The notes: a model not told the origin generated them from the sequence alone. Positions 9,034 through 17,013 are shown, counted from the first letter of the stretch. The stretch: 64,000 nucleotides of DNA from Candidatus Zixiibacteriota bacterium (GCA_900498245.1 LS998015.1:919224-983223), one strand, 5' to 3'. Numbers and translations: made by a program.

Positions 9034-10458
9034 ATGTGGGAACTGATCAGCGCCAATAGAAGAAAGTCGTTCTTCCTGTTTGTCATAATGGGGACGTGCC
9101 TTATCCTTCTGGGGTATTTTATTGGCGCCGCCTATTATCCGCAGGGCGGCGGATTTATCGGTATCGGCATCGCCTTTTTCATCTGGATGATGCTGTCCGT
9201 CATCAGTTATTTCTCGGGCGATTCCATTCTTCTGGCGGTCAGCGGGGCGCGCGAGGTTACGCCCGACGTCCATCAGCAGTTATTTAATGTTGTCGAAGAG
9301 ATGAAAATTGCCGCCGGGCTTCCGGCGATGCCCAAGGTGTATATTATCGATTCCCCGGCTCCCAACGCTTTTGCCACCGGGCGAAAACCGGAAAATTGCG
9401 CTATCGCGGTCACGGCGGGTTTACTATCCCGCCTCAATCGCGATGAACTGCAGGGCGTGGTGGCCCATGAAACCTCGCACATCTTGAACCGCGACATTCA
9501 ATTTATGACTTTCGCCGGCGTGATGCTGGGAAGTATCGTCCTTATCTCGCAGGTCTTTGTCCGCGGTCTCTGGTTTTCGGGCGGCGGCAGCCGCTACCGC
9601 GGCCGCTCCCGCGATTCCGGGCAGGGGGCCGCCATCTTCATGATTGTCGCCATCGTCTTTGCCATTCTGGCGCCCATCTTTGCCCAACTTCTCTTTCTGG
9701 CAATCTCGCGGCGACGGGAATATCTGGCCGATGCCACCGGGGCCCGGCTGACCCGTTACCCCGAAGGTTTAGCTTCGGCGCTGGAGAAAATCGCCAGTTC
9801 GCCCGAAAAACTACAGACCGCCAATGACGCCACCGCCGGTTTGTATATCATAAATCCGTTGCAGGCTAATCGCTCCGACTGGAGCGCCTGGACCTCAACT
9901 CATCCCCCGATCGCCGAGCGAATCGCCATCCTGCGGGCTCTTTCCCAGGGCGCGAGTCTGGTCGATTATCAGAATGCATTTAACAAAATCAGGGGAAAGA
10001 AAGATACCGTCATTCCCGATTCCGGATTGAAAGATGCCACCCCCGTCCCGCTTCGCACCGCCGGCGCCCCGCTGGAAAAAGGAGCCGGGGCGCAAAAGCG
10101 AGAACTGGGTGATCTGATCCGGGCGGTAAACGGATTCCTGTTTTTAACCTGTGCCTGCGGTTTGAAAATTAAGATTCCGCCCGATTTTAAGAAAGAATCT
10201 ATCGCCTGTCCCCGCTGCGGACGGGAGAATAAGGTCCCTTCGGCGGAACTGGCCACATTGGCCGGAGTCGGCGCCATAATTTCCAAAGATGTTCCCGGTA
10301 TGTCGAAAGACGGCCCAACATCCATTTACAAACGCCGGGGAACCGGGTGGGAAACATTCAATTGCTCCTGCGGACGGCCCATTCAACTTTCACCGCAATT
10401 CCAGGGAAATGAAGTCACCTGCCCGAGTTGCGGCAAAAAAACATTGATTCAGCAATAA
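9034..10458 (+). CDS. M48 membrane metalloprotease (HtpX-like) with zinc-ribbon tail
   Basis: The 474-residue protein has two N-terminal transmembrane helices. The zinc protease motif HETSH lies near residue 148 and the third ligand is in the SRRREYLADATGARLT segment; two further helices lie between. After the catalytic domain a linker leads to two zinc ribbons (CACGLKIKIPPDF...CPRCGR and CSCGRPIQLSPQF...CPSCGKK), an addition not found in E. coli HtpX. Together with lemA 41 bp upstream it suggests membrane protein quality control. The ribbons may bind substrates or partners (inference). Confidence 0.92.
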   Translation: MWELISANRRKSFFLFVIMGTCLILLGYFIGAAYYPQGGGFIGIGIAFFIWMMLSVISYFSGDSILLAVSGAREVTPDVHQQLFNVVEEMKIAAGLPAMPKVYIIDSPAPNAFATGRKPENCAIAVTAGLLSRLNRDELQGVVAHETSHILNRDIQFMTFAGVMLGSIVLISQVFVRGLWFSGGGSRYRGRSRDSGQGAAIFMIVAIVFAILAPIFAQLLFLAISRRREYLADATGARLTRYPEGLASALEKIASSPEKLQTANDATAGLYIINPLQANRSDWSAWTSTHPPIAERIAILRALSQGASLVDYQNAFNKIRGKKDTVIPDSGLKDATPVPLRTAGAPLEKGAGAQKRELGDLIRAVNGFLFLTCACGLKIKIPPDFKKESIACPRCGRENKVPSAELATLAGVGAIISKDVPGMSKDGPTSIYKRRGTGWETFNCSCGRPIQLSPQFQGNEVTCPSCGKKTLIQQ

Positions 10459-10620
10459 GCGCACTTTCAACATAATTCAGAAAAATTCGATAACTGCCAT
10501 ATTTCGAACGGAATCTAATTATTGTCTCGCAGTCTACCGTCTTTTCACCGTTATTTTGAACTTTCCGGTTGCGTATCTGTTATTCCGGTGTAATAATGAG
10601 ACAACAGGAAAGGATTCTTT

Positions 10621-11232
10621 ATGAATTATTTTAAATCAATTGGTATAATTGCGGTTTCCGCCTTGCTTTTGGGATGTTCCTCCGCCGACAAAGGCACGGT
10701 CAAAGGCGGTCTGAAAGTATCCTCGGATATTAAACTGGACGGCAACCCGGCGACTGTCGCCGGCGTGACATTCCGCCCCCCCTCGGTTTGGAAAGATCTT
10801 GGCCCCAGCGGGATGAGGCAAGCCGATTATATGTATGGCCCGGCGGAAGGGGATTCCGAAGCGGCCAACATGGCGGTCTTCTATTTCGGGGCAACCTCCG
10901 GTGGCGCGGTCGGAAGCAATATCGAGAGATGGATCGGGCAAATGAGCATGCCGGACGGGAGCGATCCGCACAAGGCGGCCAAAACGACCGATTTCTCTGT
11001 TGACGGTATGCCGGCGCACCTGGTGGAACTGAACGGAACATATAACATGTCGATGGGCGGACCGATGATGGGCGGCGAGACAGTTCCCAAGCCGAATTAT
11101 AAAATGGCGGCGGTTGTTCTGGAAACACCCCAGGGAAATCTTTTCTTCAAACTGACCGGCCCGGAAAAGACCGCCGATGAAATGGCCGAAGCCTTCAAAG
11201 CAATGATTATGGATGTGAAAAAATCAGGATAA
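10621..11232 (+). CDS. lipoprotein of unknown function
   Basis: A 203-residue protein with signal and lipobox LLLGCSS, so Cys20 would be lipidated. After it comes a beta-rich domain with VTFRPPSVWKDLGPSGMRQA and FYFGATSGG. I recognise no family. The AAAGGA site 6 bp before the ATG is good. A possible promoter (TTGCGT, 16 bp, TAATAA) lies around 10570-10597. It stands alone between the protease operon and the HesB gene. Confidence 0.75.
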   Translation: MNYFKSIGIIAVSALLLGCSSADKGTVKGGLKVSSDIKLDGNPATVAGVTFRPPSVWKDLGPSGMRQADYMYGPAEGDSEAANMAVFYFGATSGGAVGSNIERWIGQMSMPDGSDPHKAAKTTDFSVDGMPAHLVELNGTYNMSMGGPMMGGETVPKPNYKMAAVVLETPQGNLFFKLTGPEKTADEMAEAFKAMIMDVKKSG

Positions 11233-11343
11233 CTGATTTATTTATAATGACTTCGACTTTGGAATTGCTTTTGGGCGAAAATTGATTATTTTTCCTGCGG
11301 TACTACTGTCCGCCGCCAATATTTTTGAGAGGAAGGATAACTA

Positions 11344-11661
11344 ATGCTGGTTGTTACTGATAAGGCAAGTGAGGAACTCAAAAAGGTTCTTGATTCCGAT
11401 CAAGCCAAAGGAAAATATCTTGTTTTATATTTTCAAGGGGCTGGCTGAAGCGGTCCCTCTGTGGGAATGGCTCTGGATGAGTCAATTAATGGATTGGATA
11501 AACTGGAATCGAACGGTGTCAATGCCTTCATCGATCCCAAATTGAATGAATACCTTACTTCTGCGGGTGACATAAATATCGATTTTATCTCTAATGAAAT
11601 GGGCCAGAGCGGATATCGCGTCACTGTGGGGGAAAGCAGTTGCGGCGATTGCCATTGCTGA
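11344..11661 (+). CDS. HesB-like Fe-S/selenoprotein with in-frame UGA (Sec35)
   Basis: Read through one in-frame TGA at 11446-11448, this is a 105-residue HesB/IscA-like protein. The N-terminal part ends YLVLYFQGAG, then U35, then SGPSVGMALDE; HesB-like proteins have GAGCSGPS here, so UGA replaces the first cluster-type Cys. The C-terminus is SSCGDCHC, the other Cys cluster. An AGGAAGGA ribosome site lies 7 bp before the ATG. Directly after the UGA a small hairpin is possible (UCCC/GGGA around UCUGU, flanked by AGC/GCU). HesB-like selenoproteins are a known family. A nonsense mutation is the alternative, but the downstream frame is fully conserved. Confidence 0.82.
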
Positions 11662-11683
11662 TGGATTTCAAATATTTCTTGAT

Positions 11684-11716
11684 AATCTGCCGGTCTCGAC
11701 CGGCAGATTTTTTTTA
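11684..11716 (+). terminator. strong Rho-independent terminator of the HesB selenoprotein gene
   Basis: AATCTGCCGGT and ACCGGCAGATT form a perfect 11-bp stem with a CTCG loop, followed directly by a run of Ts. It lies 22 bp after the TGA stop at 11661, which supports 11661 as the true gene end and 11446 as a read-through codon. Confidence 0.93.
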
Positions 11717-11859
11717 TCCTTCATATTGCGATTGCCGGGGGCCGGACCCCGGCTTGACTCCTATCCTGACATGCGAATGCTCGCCTTTCAATTCAATTCA
11801 AAATGGGTCAGCTTTTACTATTTTGCCCATGCCGATTTCTCTTCAATATTAAAAATGGC
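11717..11859. other. intergenic region before the radical SAM/peptide operon
   Basis: The 330-bp gap 11662-11991 contains the terminator at 11684 and the promoter at 11860. The stretch between them shows only a small GC hairpin (GGGGCC/GGCCCC-like around 11735) and no convincing gene. The 104 bp between the promoter and the first radical SAM gene would be a long 5' leader. Confidence 0.5.
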
Positions 11860-11887
11860 TTGACAATGTCCCAAATTTTCATAATTT
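11860..11887 (+). promoter_or_regulatory. sigma-70-type promoter of the radical SAM/peptide operon
   Basis: A perfect -35 box TTGACA at 11860-11865 is followed after 16 bp by TAATTT at 11882-11887. Transcription would start near 11895, leaving a leader of about 97 nt before the radical SAM gene. Confidence 0.6.
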
Positions 11888-11991
11888 TACGCATCGAAAG
11901 GTACTAGCGTAAGACTACCGGATTCCCATTGCGCGGTACCGAATTGGCTGGTTCACAAATCCATACGTGAAGGACAAGTGCGACTCCAGCA

Positions 11992-13320
11992 ATGAAACCG
12001 TCCCGCTACAACATCTTTATCGACTTGGGTGAAAATCGGCGGCTGGCTTTCAACAGTGTCAGTGCCACCCTGGCCGAAATCTTTCCCGAGGATCTTCCTA
12101 TCGTCGAAAAGCTTCTGCAGAAATCTGCCCGGCCGGAATCCCCCAAGGAAAAAGAGATCTTTGAAGTCATGCTGGAGGGGGGGTATCTTGTCGATGAGGG
12201 CGTCGATGAACTGGAGTTTCTGAAAGTCAAAAACCGCAGCCGCCGCTTCGACAAAGCCACCTTCATGCTGACCATCGCGCCGACCCTGGCCTGCAATTTT
12301 CGCTGTGAATATTGTTTCGAGAATCAGCGCAAAGAAAAAATGACCGAGGAGGTGGAACGGGCCCTCTTGGCCTTCAGCGAAAAACATATCAAGCGCTCGG
12401 AAGCGGCGGTCATAACCTGGTTCGGCGGAGAACCGACCCTATGCGTTCCCACCATTGAGAGAATTCAGACCGGAATTGCCGCGCTCGCCCAAAAATACGA
12501 TGTCACCATGGAGCCGACATCGATTATCACCAACGGTTATCTTATGGATCGCAAAATGGCGGAGCGGCTCAAGGCGGTGGGAGTAGCCGAGGCTCAGGTT
12601 ACCCTCGACGGACCGCGGGAAACGCACGATAAAAGGCGTAAACTCCATAACGGCGGCGGAACCTACGATCGCATAATGGCCAATCTCCGCGAGTCGGCCG
12701 ATATCCTCAAGATCGTCATTCGCGTCAATGTCGATAAAAGCAACTATCTGGAATCGCTGGCCATCCTGAAAGATCTTCGCCAAAACGACCTTATCTCCAA
12801 AATTTATATATACTTCGCTCAAGTGAACGACGCCGACGGAGTCTGCGCCGATGTCAAGGGACAATGCCTTACTACCCGGGATTTCGCTGTCAATCAGGTA
12901 AAAATGTACAGGGACCTAATAGATAACGGCTTCTACCAGATCGAATATCCGTCGATTGCGCCGGGCGGTCACTGCGGCGCCGACACCGACGGTTCCTTCG
13001 TGGTCACCCCGACCGGAGACTTGTTCAAATGCTGGGAGGAAATCGCCGCCGATAAGAGCCTATCGATCGGCAACATCATGGATGATGATCCGGCCCCGTA
13101 TCAGAAAATCAACCGCAATCAATACTTGGCCTGGGATCCATTCGAAAAAAAATTCTGCCGGGAGTGCGATGTTTTGCCAATCTGCATGGGCGGATGTCCC
13201 AAGCATGGCATGAACCAGAATAATCGCGATATCGGCAGTTGCTGCAATTGGAAATACAATTTGAATGATATGCTTTCCCTGAGGTACCTCTGTGATCAAA
13301 GAAAGGAGGTGAAAGAATGA
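11992..13320 (+). CDS. radical SAM/SPASM peptide-modifying enzyme 1
   Basis: The 442-residue enzyme has the radical SAM cluster CNFRCEYC (Cys101, 105, 108) and WFGGEPT. Its C-terminal SPASM domain contains Cys328, 347, 389, 392, 398, 402 and 417/418 (GGHCGADTDG, FKCWEEI, FCRECDVLPICMGGC, SCCNW). The first 90 residues form a separate domain ending MLEGGYLVDEGVDELEFLK, the layout seen in RiPP maturases that install thioether or carbon-carbon links. Its stop overlaps the ATG of a 27-residue peptide by 4 bp (ATGA), so the peptide is its likely substrate (inference). No good ribosome site is seen before the ATG at 11992. Confidence 0.9.
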   Translation: MKPSRYNIFIDLGENRRLAFNSVSATLAEIFPEDLPIVEKLLQKSARPESPKEKEIFEVMLEGGYLVDEGVDELEFLKVKNRSRRFDKATFMLTIAPTLACNFRCEYCFENQRKEKMTEEVERALLAFSEKHIKRSEAAVITWFGGEPTLCVPTIERIQTGIAALAQKYDVTMEPTSIITNGYLMDRKMAERLKAVGVAEAQVTLDGPRETHDKRRKLHNGGGTYDRIMANLRESADILKIVIRVNVDKSNYLESLAILKDLRQNDLISKIYIYFAQVNDADGVCADVKGQCLTTRDFAVNQVKMYRDLIDNGFYQIEYPSIAPGGHCGADTDGSFVVTPTGDLFKCWEEIAADKSLSIGNIMDDDPAPYQKINRNQYLAWDPFEKKFCRECDVLPICMGGCPKHGMNQNNRDIGSCCNWKYNLNDMLSLRYLCDQRKEVKE

Positions 13321-13400
13321 AGATTATTCAGAAGAGCAAAGAAACCCGCAAGCCGTGCTTCTGCTATCTGCAGCTTTGGATCATCTACCCGGTCTGGTGA
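13317..13400 (+). CDS. candidate RiPP precursor peptide 1 (27 aa)
   Basis: A tiny gene starting inside the radical SAM stop codon (ATGA), with a near-perfect AAGGAGGTGA ribosome site at 13303-13312. The first half reads MKIIQKSKETRKPCFCY; the second half is hydrophobic and ends YPVW. Peptide 2 has the identical decapeptide QKSKETRKPC, although 7 of those 10 codons differ synonymously, so selection is on the protein. A hairpin (ACCCGG at 13387, CCGGGT at 13406) spans the stop. The two Cys, aromatic residues and C-terminal Trp are plausible modification sites. No known RiPP family was recognised. Confidence 0.8.
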   Translation: MKIIQKSKETRKPCFCYLQLWIIYPVW

Positions 13401-13601
13401 TTTAGCCGGGTGGCTAAGATGCTGGAAAGACTGAGAGAAGCCTGAACCGACGGCCAAACCGCCCGTTTTCTTCGCGACGCCGGTTCGCAAGATATCGGCC
13501 TTTCGGAGAAAATGAGGTTTCGGGCTTACGCAAAAGATGGCGGATGAAAATCGGCCATCACAGGTCATTCATAATACCCATCCCCCGAGGAGGTGAAACG
13601 A

Positions 13602-13685
13602 ATGCGCATCGTCCAGAAATCAAAGGAGACCCGGAAACCGTGTCCCTGCTACAAAATTATGTTCTATATTCTCCCTCCGTGGTGA
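13602..13685 (+). CDS. candidate RiPP precursor peptide 2 (27 aa)
   Basis: It is preceded by GAGGAGGTGA at 13587-13596, a nearly ideal ribosome site with 5-bp spacing. The N-terminal half is MRIVQKSKETRKPCPCY, almost the same as peptide 1; the C-terminal half differs and ends LPPW. Length and stop position match peptide 1 exactly. A terminator follows 30 bp later. The conserved-leader, variable-core layout suggests a RiPP precursor processed by the flanking radical SAM enzymes (inference). The 200 bp between the two peptide genes hold no other convincing gene. Confidence 0.8.
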   Translation: MRIVQKSKETRKPCPCYKIMFYILPPW

Positions 13686-13715
13686 TCCTGAGGTAGAATA
13701 ATCCAGATTATGGGA

Positions 13716-13746
13716 AGGGCGGCCCGAATCGGGCCCCCTTTCCTTT
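13716..13746 (+). terminator. terminator after peptide 2
   Basis: AGGGCGGCCCG and CGGGCCCCCCT-like arms (13716-13739, loop AAT, one mismatch) form a long GC stem followed by TTCCTTTTAT. It closes the radical SAM 1/peptide unit 60 bp before the second radical SAM gene. Confidence 0.8.
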
Positions 13747-13805
13747 TATAAAGTGAAAGTTTTTCGAAAAGAATTGATTAATATCTTGAAGCGGAAGAGT
13801 GACAG

Positions 13806-14855
13806 ATGAATCGAGAAATGCCGACCATGATGGGCTGGGAAATAACGCGCCGCTGCAATCTGACCTGCCCGCACTGCTACAGCGCCGCCACCAGAAAAGC
13901 GCTGAATGAATTGACGACCACGGAGTGTCTGGAAATTGTCAGGACCATCGGTGAAATGGGCGTGAAAATGGTGGGCTGGACCGGGGGAGAACCGCTTCTG
14001 CGGGAGGACTTGGAAGAAATCGCCGGTGCGGCGCGCAAGTTCGGCATGAAACAGGGAGTTACCACTAATGGCGTTCTGCTTGATGAAAAGAGGGGAAAGA
14101 GCCTGATGAAGGCCGGCGTGACGGCGATGCAGGTCAGCATCGACGGGACCACGGCGGAACGGAATCGTCCCATGAGAAACGCCAGTGACGAGGAATTCGA
14201 AAAAGCCCTCGAGGCCGTGCGCGTATCGGTCCGCCTCGGCTTTAAGACCAGTCTGGCGATGATGATCGGACAGGAAAATCTTGATGATGCCCCCCGCTTC
14301 ATTCATATGGCCAAAAAAATGAAAGCGCACGTCGTCCGTTTCTCCGGGTTTGTGCCTCACGGACGGGGCAAGGGACAGCGAAGCCGCCTCGAGTTCACTA
14401 CCCGCCTGGGTGAATTGAAAGCTTTTGTTTCACAATTTACCGGTTATGAAAAGATGCCGATCGCCTTTGATCCCGGTTTCGGGCCCCTGCCTCCCTATTA
14501 TGAGTTTCATCAATGCATTGCCGGCAAGCAGATGTTTTATTTATCATGCATCGGAGATGTATATCCCTGCACATCCTTACTGAGTAAGGAATTTGTCGTC
14601 GGCAATGTCCGCCAGAGGCCCCTGATTGACATCTGGAACGATCCCAATATGACCAAGATGGCTGAAATTCCGCGCGAAAAAATTCATGGCCCCTGCCGAA
14701 CCTGCCGCTATATGACCGTCTGCCACGGAGCCTGCCGAGGCGCCAGTTATGCCCATACCGGTGACCTCTTTGCCTCTTTCCCGGTTTGTCTGAGACGGGT
14801 CAGGATCAAGAAGAATCCCGCCATGCTTGTCAAAAACGTGAGGAGTTTGAAATAA
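13806..14855 (+). CDS. radical SAM/SPASM enzyme 2 (PqqE/AhbD-like)
   Basis: A 349-residue protein with the radical SAM motif CNLTCPHC at Cys17, 21, 24, GWTGGEPLL, and a SPASM region with Cys248, 255, 297, 300, 306, 310 and 328 (CIGDVYPC, CRTCRYMTVCHGAC). The N-terminus begins directly with the barrel and has no extra domain. The family includes PqqE, MftC, NirJ and AhbD, so both peptide modification and heme side-chain chemistry are open. Its position directly after two peptide genes favours peptide modification; heme synthesis is the main alternative given the nearby ctaB. It sits behind a terminator and may have its own promoter. Confidence 0.88.
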   Translation: MNREMPTMMGWEITRRCNLTCPHCYSAATRKALNELTTTECLEIVRTIGEMGVKMVGWTGGEPLLREDLEEIAGAARKFGMKQGVTTNGVLLDEKRGKSLMKAGVTAMQVSIDGTTAERNRPMRNASDEEFEKALEAVRVSVRLGFKTSLAMMIGQENLDDAPRFIHMAKKMKAHVVRFSGFVPHGRGKGQRSRLEFTTRLGELKAFVSQFTGYEKMPIAFDPGFGPLPPYYEFHQCIAGKQMFYLSCIGDVYPCTSLLSKEFVVGNVRQRPLIDIWNDPNMTKMAEIPREKIHGPCRTCRYMTVCHGACRGASYAHTGDLFASFPVCLRRVRIKKNPAMLVKNVRSLK

Positions 14856-14998
14856 ATCCGGCGGTTATTCGCCAATTAAATTTATTACCCCATTGATTTT
14901 CTCTTCCGATTTGTATATCGTGTACTAAATTGTCGTTATTTATTGAGAAAAAGAATTCCTATATCCCTGAGTGTACCTTGAAAGAATGGAGGACAAGA

Positions 14999-15748
14999 GT
15001 GAGGAACAGCAGGATTATTCTGTTCTTAATTGTGATTCTTATGGCCGGCCTGATGCCGCTTCTCGCGGAAAATCCCCCTGCGGGACAGGCCGACTCCACC
15101 CATATCATGACCATGGAGCGACCTCGCCTCGACGGGTTGAAGCAGTTTCATGATGTTGTTCGCCCTATCTGGCATACATATCTGCCGGAGAAGAACTATA
15201 AGGCCATTAGGGAATCGGTAGAACCTTTCCAGAAGAGCGTTCAAATCCTTATGGAGGCGCCGATCCCCGACTATTTTCAACATAAAAAGGAACAGATTGA
15301 AGCCGGGCGCAAAGCCATCGCCGACGCCATCGCGGCGTTTGATACGGTCGCAAAGAAGAATGATGATGCCGAGCTGGAGAAAGCCGTGGAAAATGCCCAC
15401 ACCGCCTTTGAAAATCTGGTGCGCGTGATCTCGCCCCGCATGGCGGAAATTGATAATTTCCATCTGGTCCTGTATCCTCTCTGGCATAAGGCTCTGCCGG
15501 CGTCCGATTGGACCTCGATCAAAGCCACCGCGCCGGTGCTTCGGACCGAAATGGATTCCCTGATGGCGGCGCCGATTCCGGAGTGGGCCAAAGAAAAAGA
15601 TCAGCAGATAAACGAACAGCGGACGGCTCTGAATAAAGCCGTTACCGATTTTTGCGAAACTTGTAAAGCCAATAAAGACGAGGAAATCAAGGACAAGTTG
15701 ACCATACTGCACCAGCATTTCATGGCCCTCGACGGTGTGTTTGAGTAA
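14999..15748 (+). CDS. periplasmic two-repeat helical His-containing protein
   Basis: The GTG at 14999 follows GGAGGAC by 4-5 bp and gives a 249-residue product with a signal peptide (ILFLIVILMAGLMPLLAEN). The mature part is two homologous helical repeats of about 95 residues. Each begins with FHxVxxPxWHxxLP-like sequence (FHDVVRPIWHTYLP and FHLVLYPLWHKALP), contains MxAPIPxW/Y, and ends with another His (NAHTAFENL, LHQHFMALDG). The three His repeated in both halves suggest metal or heme binding in a four-helix bundle (inference). No named family was recognised. It follows the radical SAM genes on the same strand. Confidence 0.8.
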   Translation: MRNSRIILFLIVILMAGLMPLLAENPPAGQADSTHIMTMERPRLDGLKQFHDVVRPIWHTYLPEKNYKAIRESVEPFQKSVQILMEAPIPDYFQHKKEQIEAGRKAIADAIAAFDTVAKKNDDAELEKAVENAHTAFENLVRVISPRMAEIDNFHLVLYPLWHKALPASDWTSIKATAPVLRTEMDSLMAAPIPEWAKEKDQQINEQRTALNKAVTDFCETCKANKDEEIKDKLTILHQHFMALDGVFE

Positions 15749-15787
15749 AGCATAATTGAATTCTCACAATTATTGCGATAAATATCG

Positions 15788-15821
15788 CCGGGATTCGCTA
15801 CAATCGAGTCCCGGTTTTTTT
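15788..15821 (+). terminator. terminator after the His-repeat protein
   Basis: CCGGGATTCG pairs with CGAGTCCCGG (one G-T wobble) around CTACAAT, followed by seven Ts. Confidence 0.9.
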
Positions 15822-15967
15822 ATCCTTTTGCCGGGGGCGACAATTTTCTATATTTCAACGAATAATCTGGCCGGGATTCTGGCTTTTTGGGGAACTAATG
15901 TTTGATAAAGCGAATTTATGCCAAATAAAGAGCCATTGACATCGTAAAAGGGCGGAGTCTTTGATAT

Positions 15968-16924
15968 ATGCAGAACCGGGTAAGTTATTTGAAATCGATG
16001 CAATCCACTGACCGTGCCGATTTCCCGGCCGCGTCAAAAATTGTTTCGCCTTCCTCCGTGGCCGTTCTTTCCCGCCTGAAGTCTTATCTTCAAATGACCA
16101 AACCGTCCATCATGCTTCTGGTTCTGGTAACCGGGCTGGCTGCTCTGTTTGTCGAGGGAAGCATGCCAGCCGATCCGGCGCGGATGTTTCTATTTCTTCT
16201 GGGTTTGTACCTTACCGGGGGCTCGGCCAATTCTTTCAATCAATATTTCGAACGAGAAATCGATGCCCGCATGATCCGGACCCGTCGGAGAAGGCCCCTT
16301 CCTCTCGGAAAATTGTCGCCTTCGGAGGCGCTGGCCTTTTCCATTATAATCGGCCTGAGCGGGGTATTGCTTCTGGGCTTTGTCTTCAACTGGCTGACCG
16401 CCCTTCTGTCGCTTGCGACCATTCTGTTTTATTCCCTGTTTTATACTCTCGTATTAAAGCCGACCACCTCGCAAAATATAGTCATCGGCGGTATCGCCGG
16501 TGCCATGGCGCCGGTCGGGGCCTGGACCGCCGCCACCGGGGGGATGGCCTTAATGCCCTGGTTCATGTTTTTGATCGTCTTCCTTTGGACCCCGCCGCAT
16601 TTCTGGTCGCTCGCCCTCTGTTTCCAGGATGATTATCGGGCCGCCGGGTACCCGATGCTTCCTTTGGTCAAGGGGCCGGAAACAACCTTGCAGCAGATTT
16701 TTTATTATTCCCTGGCGCTCGTCCTGAGCAGTTTTCTTCCGCTGTTTGCCGGAGCCGGTTGGTTTTATACGGCGGTCGCATTGTTATCCGGTGTGATATT
16801 TATTGTAAAAACCGTTCGAACCCGGCGATTAATGAGTCAAAGGGCGTTTTGGGGCGTCTTTAAATTTTCGATTATTTACCTTTTTGCTCTATTTATCGCC
16901 CTTGTTATAGACAAGTATATTTGA
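15968..16924 (+). CDS. ctaB: protoheme IX farnesyltransferase (heme O synthase)
   Basis: A 318-residue polytopic membrane protein of the UbiA family. It shows the first Asp-rich motif NSFNQYFEREIDARMIRTRR followed by RPLPLGKLSP and the second region DDYRAAGYPMLPLVKG. CtaB converts heme B to heme O, the precursor of heme A for the aa3-type oxidase encoded downstream. The first 40 residues are an unusually long soluble N-terminus; a later start around residue 37 (LKSYLQMTKPS) cannot be excluded. About 170 bp separate it from actA, which has its own promoter. Confidence 0.95.
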   Translation: MQNRVSYLKSMQSTDRADFPAASKIVSPSSVAVLSRLKSYLQMTKPSIMLLVLVTGLAALFVEGSMPADPARMFLFLLGLYLTGGSANSFNQYFEREIDARMIRTRRRRPLPLGKLSPSEALAFSIIIGLSGVLLLGFVFNWLTALLSLATILFYSLFYTLVLKPTTSQNIVIGGIAGAMAPVGAWTAATGGMALMPWFMFLIVFLWTPPHFWSLALCFQDDYRAAGYPMLPLVKGPETTLQQIFYYSLALVLSSFLPLFAGAGWFYTAVALLSGVIFIVKTVRTRRLMSQRAFWGVFKFSIIYLFALFIALVIDKYI

Positions 16925-16944
16925 GTTGAATGAATAAAAATCGG

Positions 16945-17013
16945 TTAGCGCCGGAGATTATTTGACATTGACAGACCGCCAAAATAAACATAATATCCGA
17001 ACTAAGGCGCTAA
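16945..17013. repeat. 8-bp inverted repeat flanking the act promoter
   Basis: TTAGCGCC at 16945-16952 and GGCGCTAA at 17006-17013 are perfect inverted copies whose centres are 61 bp apart. They enclose the -35/-10 boxes, and the right copy sits at about +3 to +10. This could be a pair of half-operators for a regulator of the respiratory operon or a large imperfect palindrome (inference). Confidence 0.5.
16968..16996 (+). promoter_or_regulatory. promoter of the alternative complex III operon
   Basis: TTGACA at 16968 is separated by exactly 17 bp from TAATAT at 16991. Just upstream, a second overlapping TTGACA (16962-16967) also exists. Transcription would start around 17003, about 95 nt before actA. 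Confidence 0.7.

Noticed and set aside
11446..11448. TGA as a disabling nonsense mutation in a HesB gene
   Set aside because: The TGA falls exactly on the conserved Cys, the downstream frame is intact up to the last Cys cluster, and the terminator is placed after the second stop, all favouring Sec.
13296..13568. 90-codon minus-strand frame covering peptide 1 and the spacer
   Set aside because: No ribosome site, no family, and it runs against the operon; the plus-strand peptides have ideal ribosome sites and conserved sequence.
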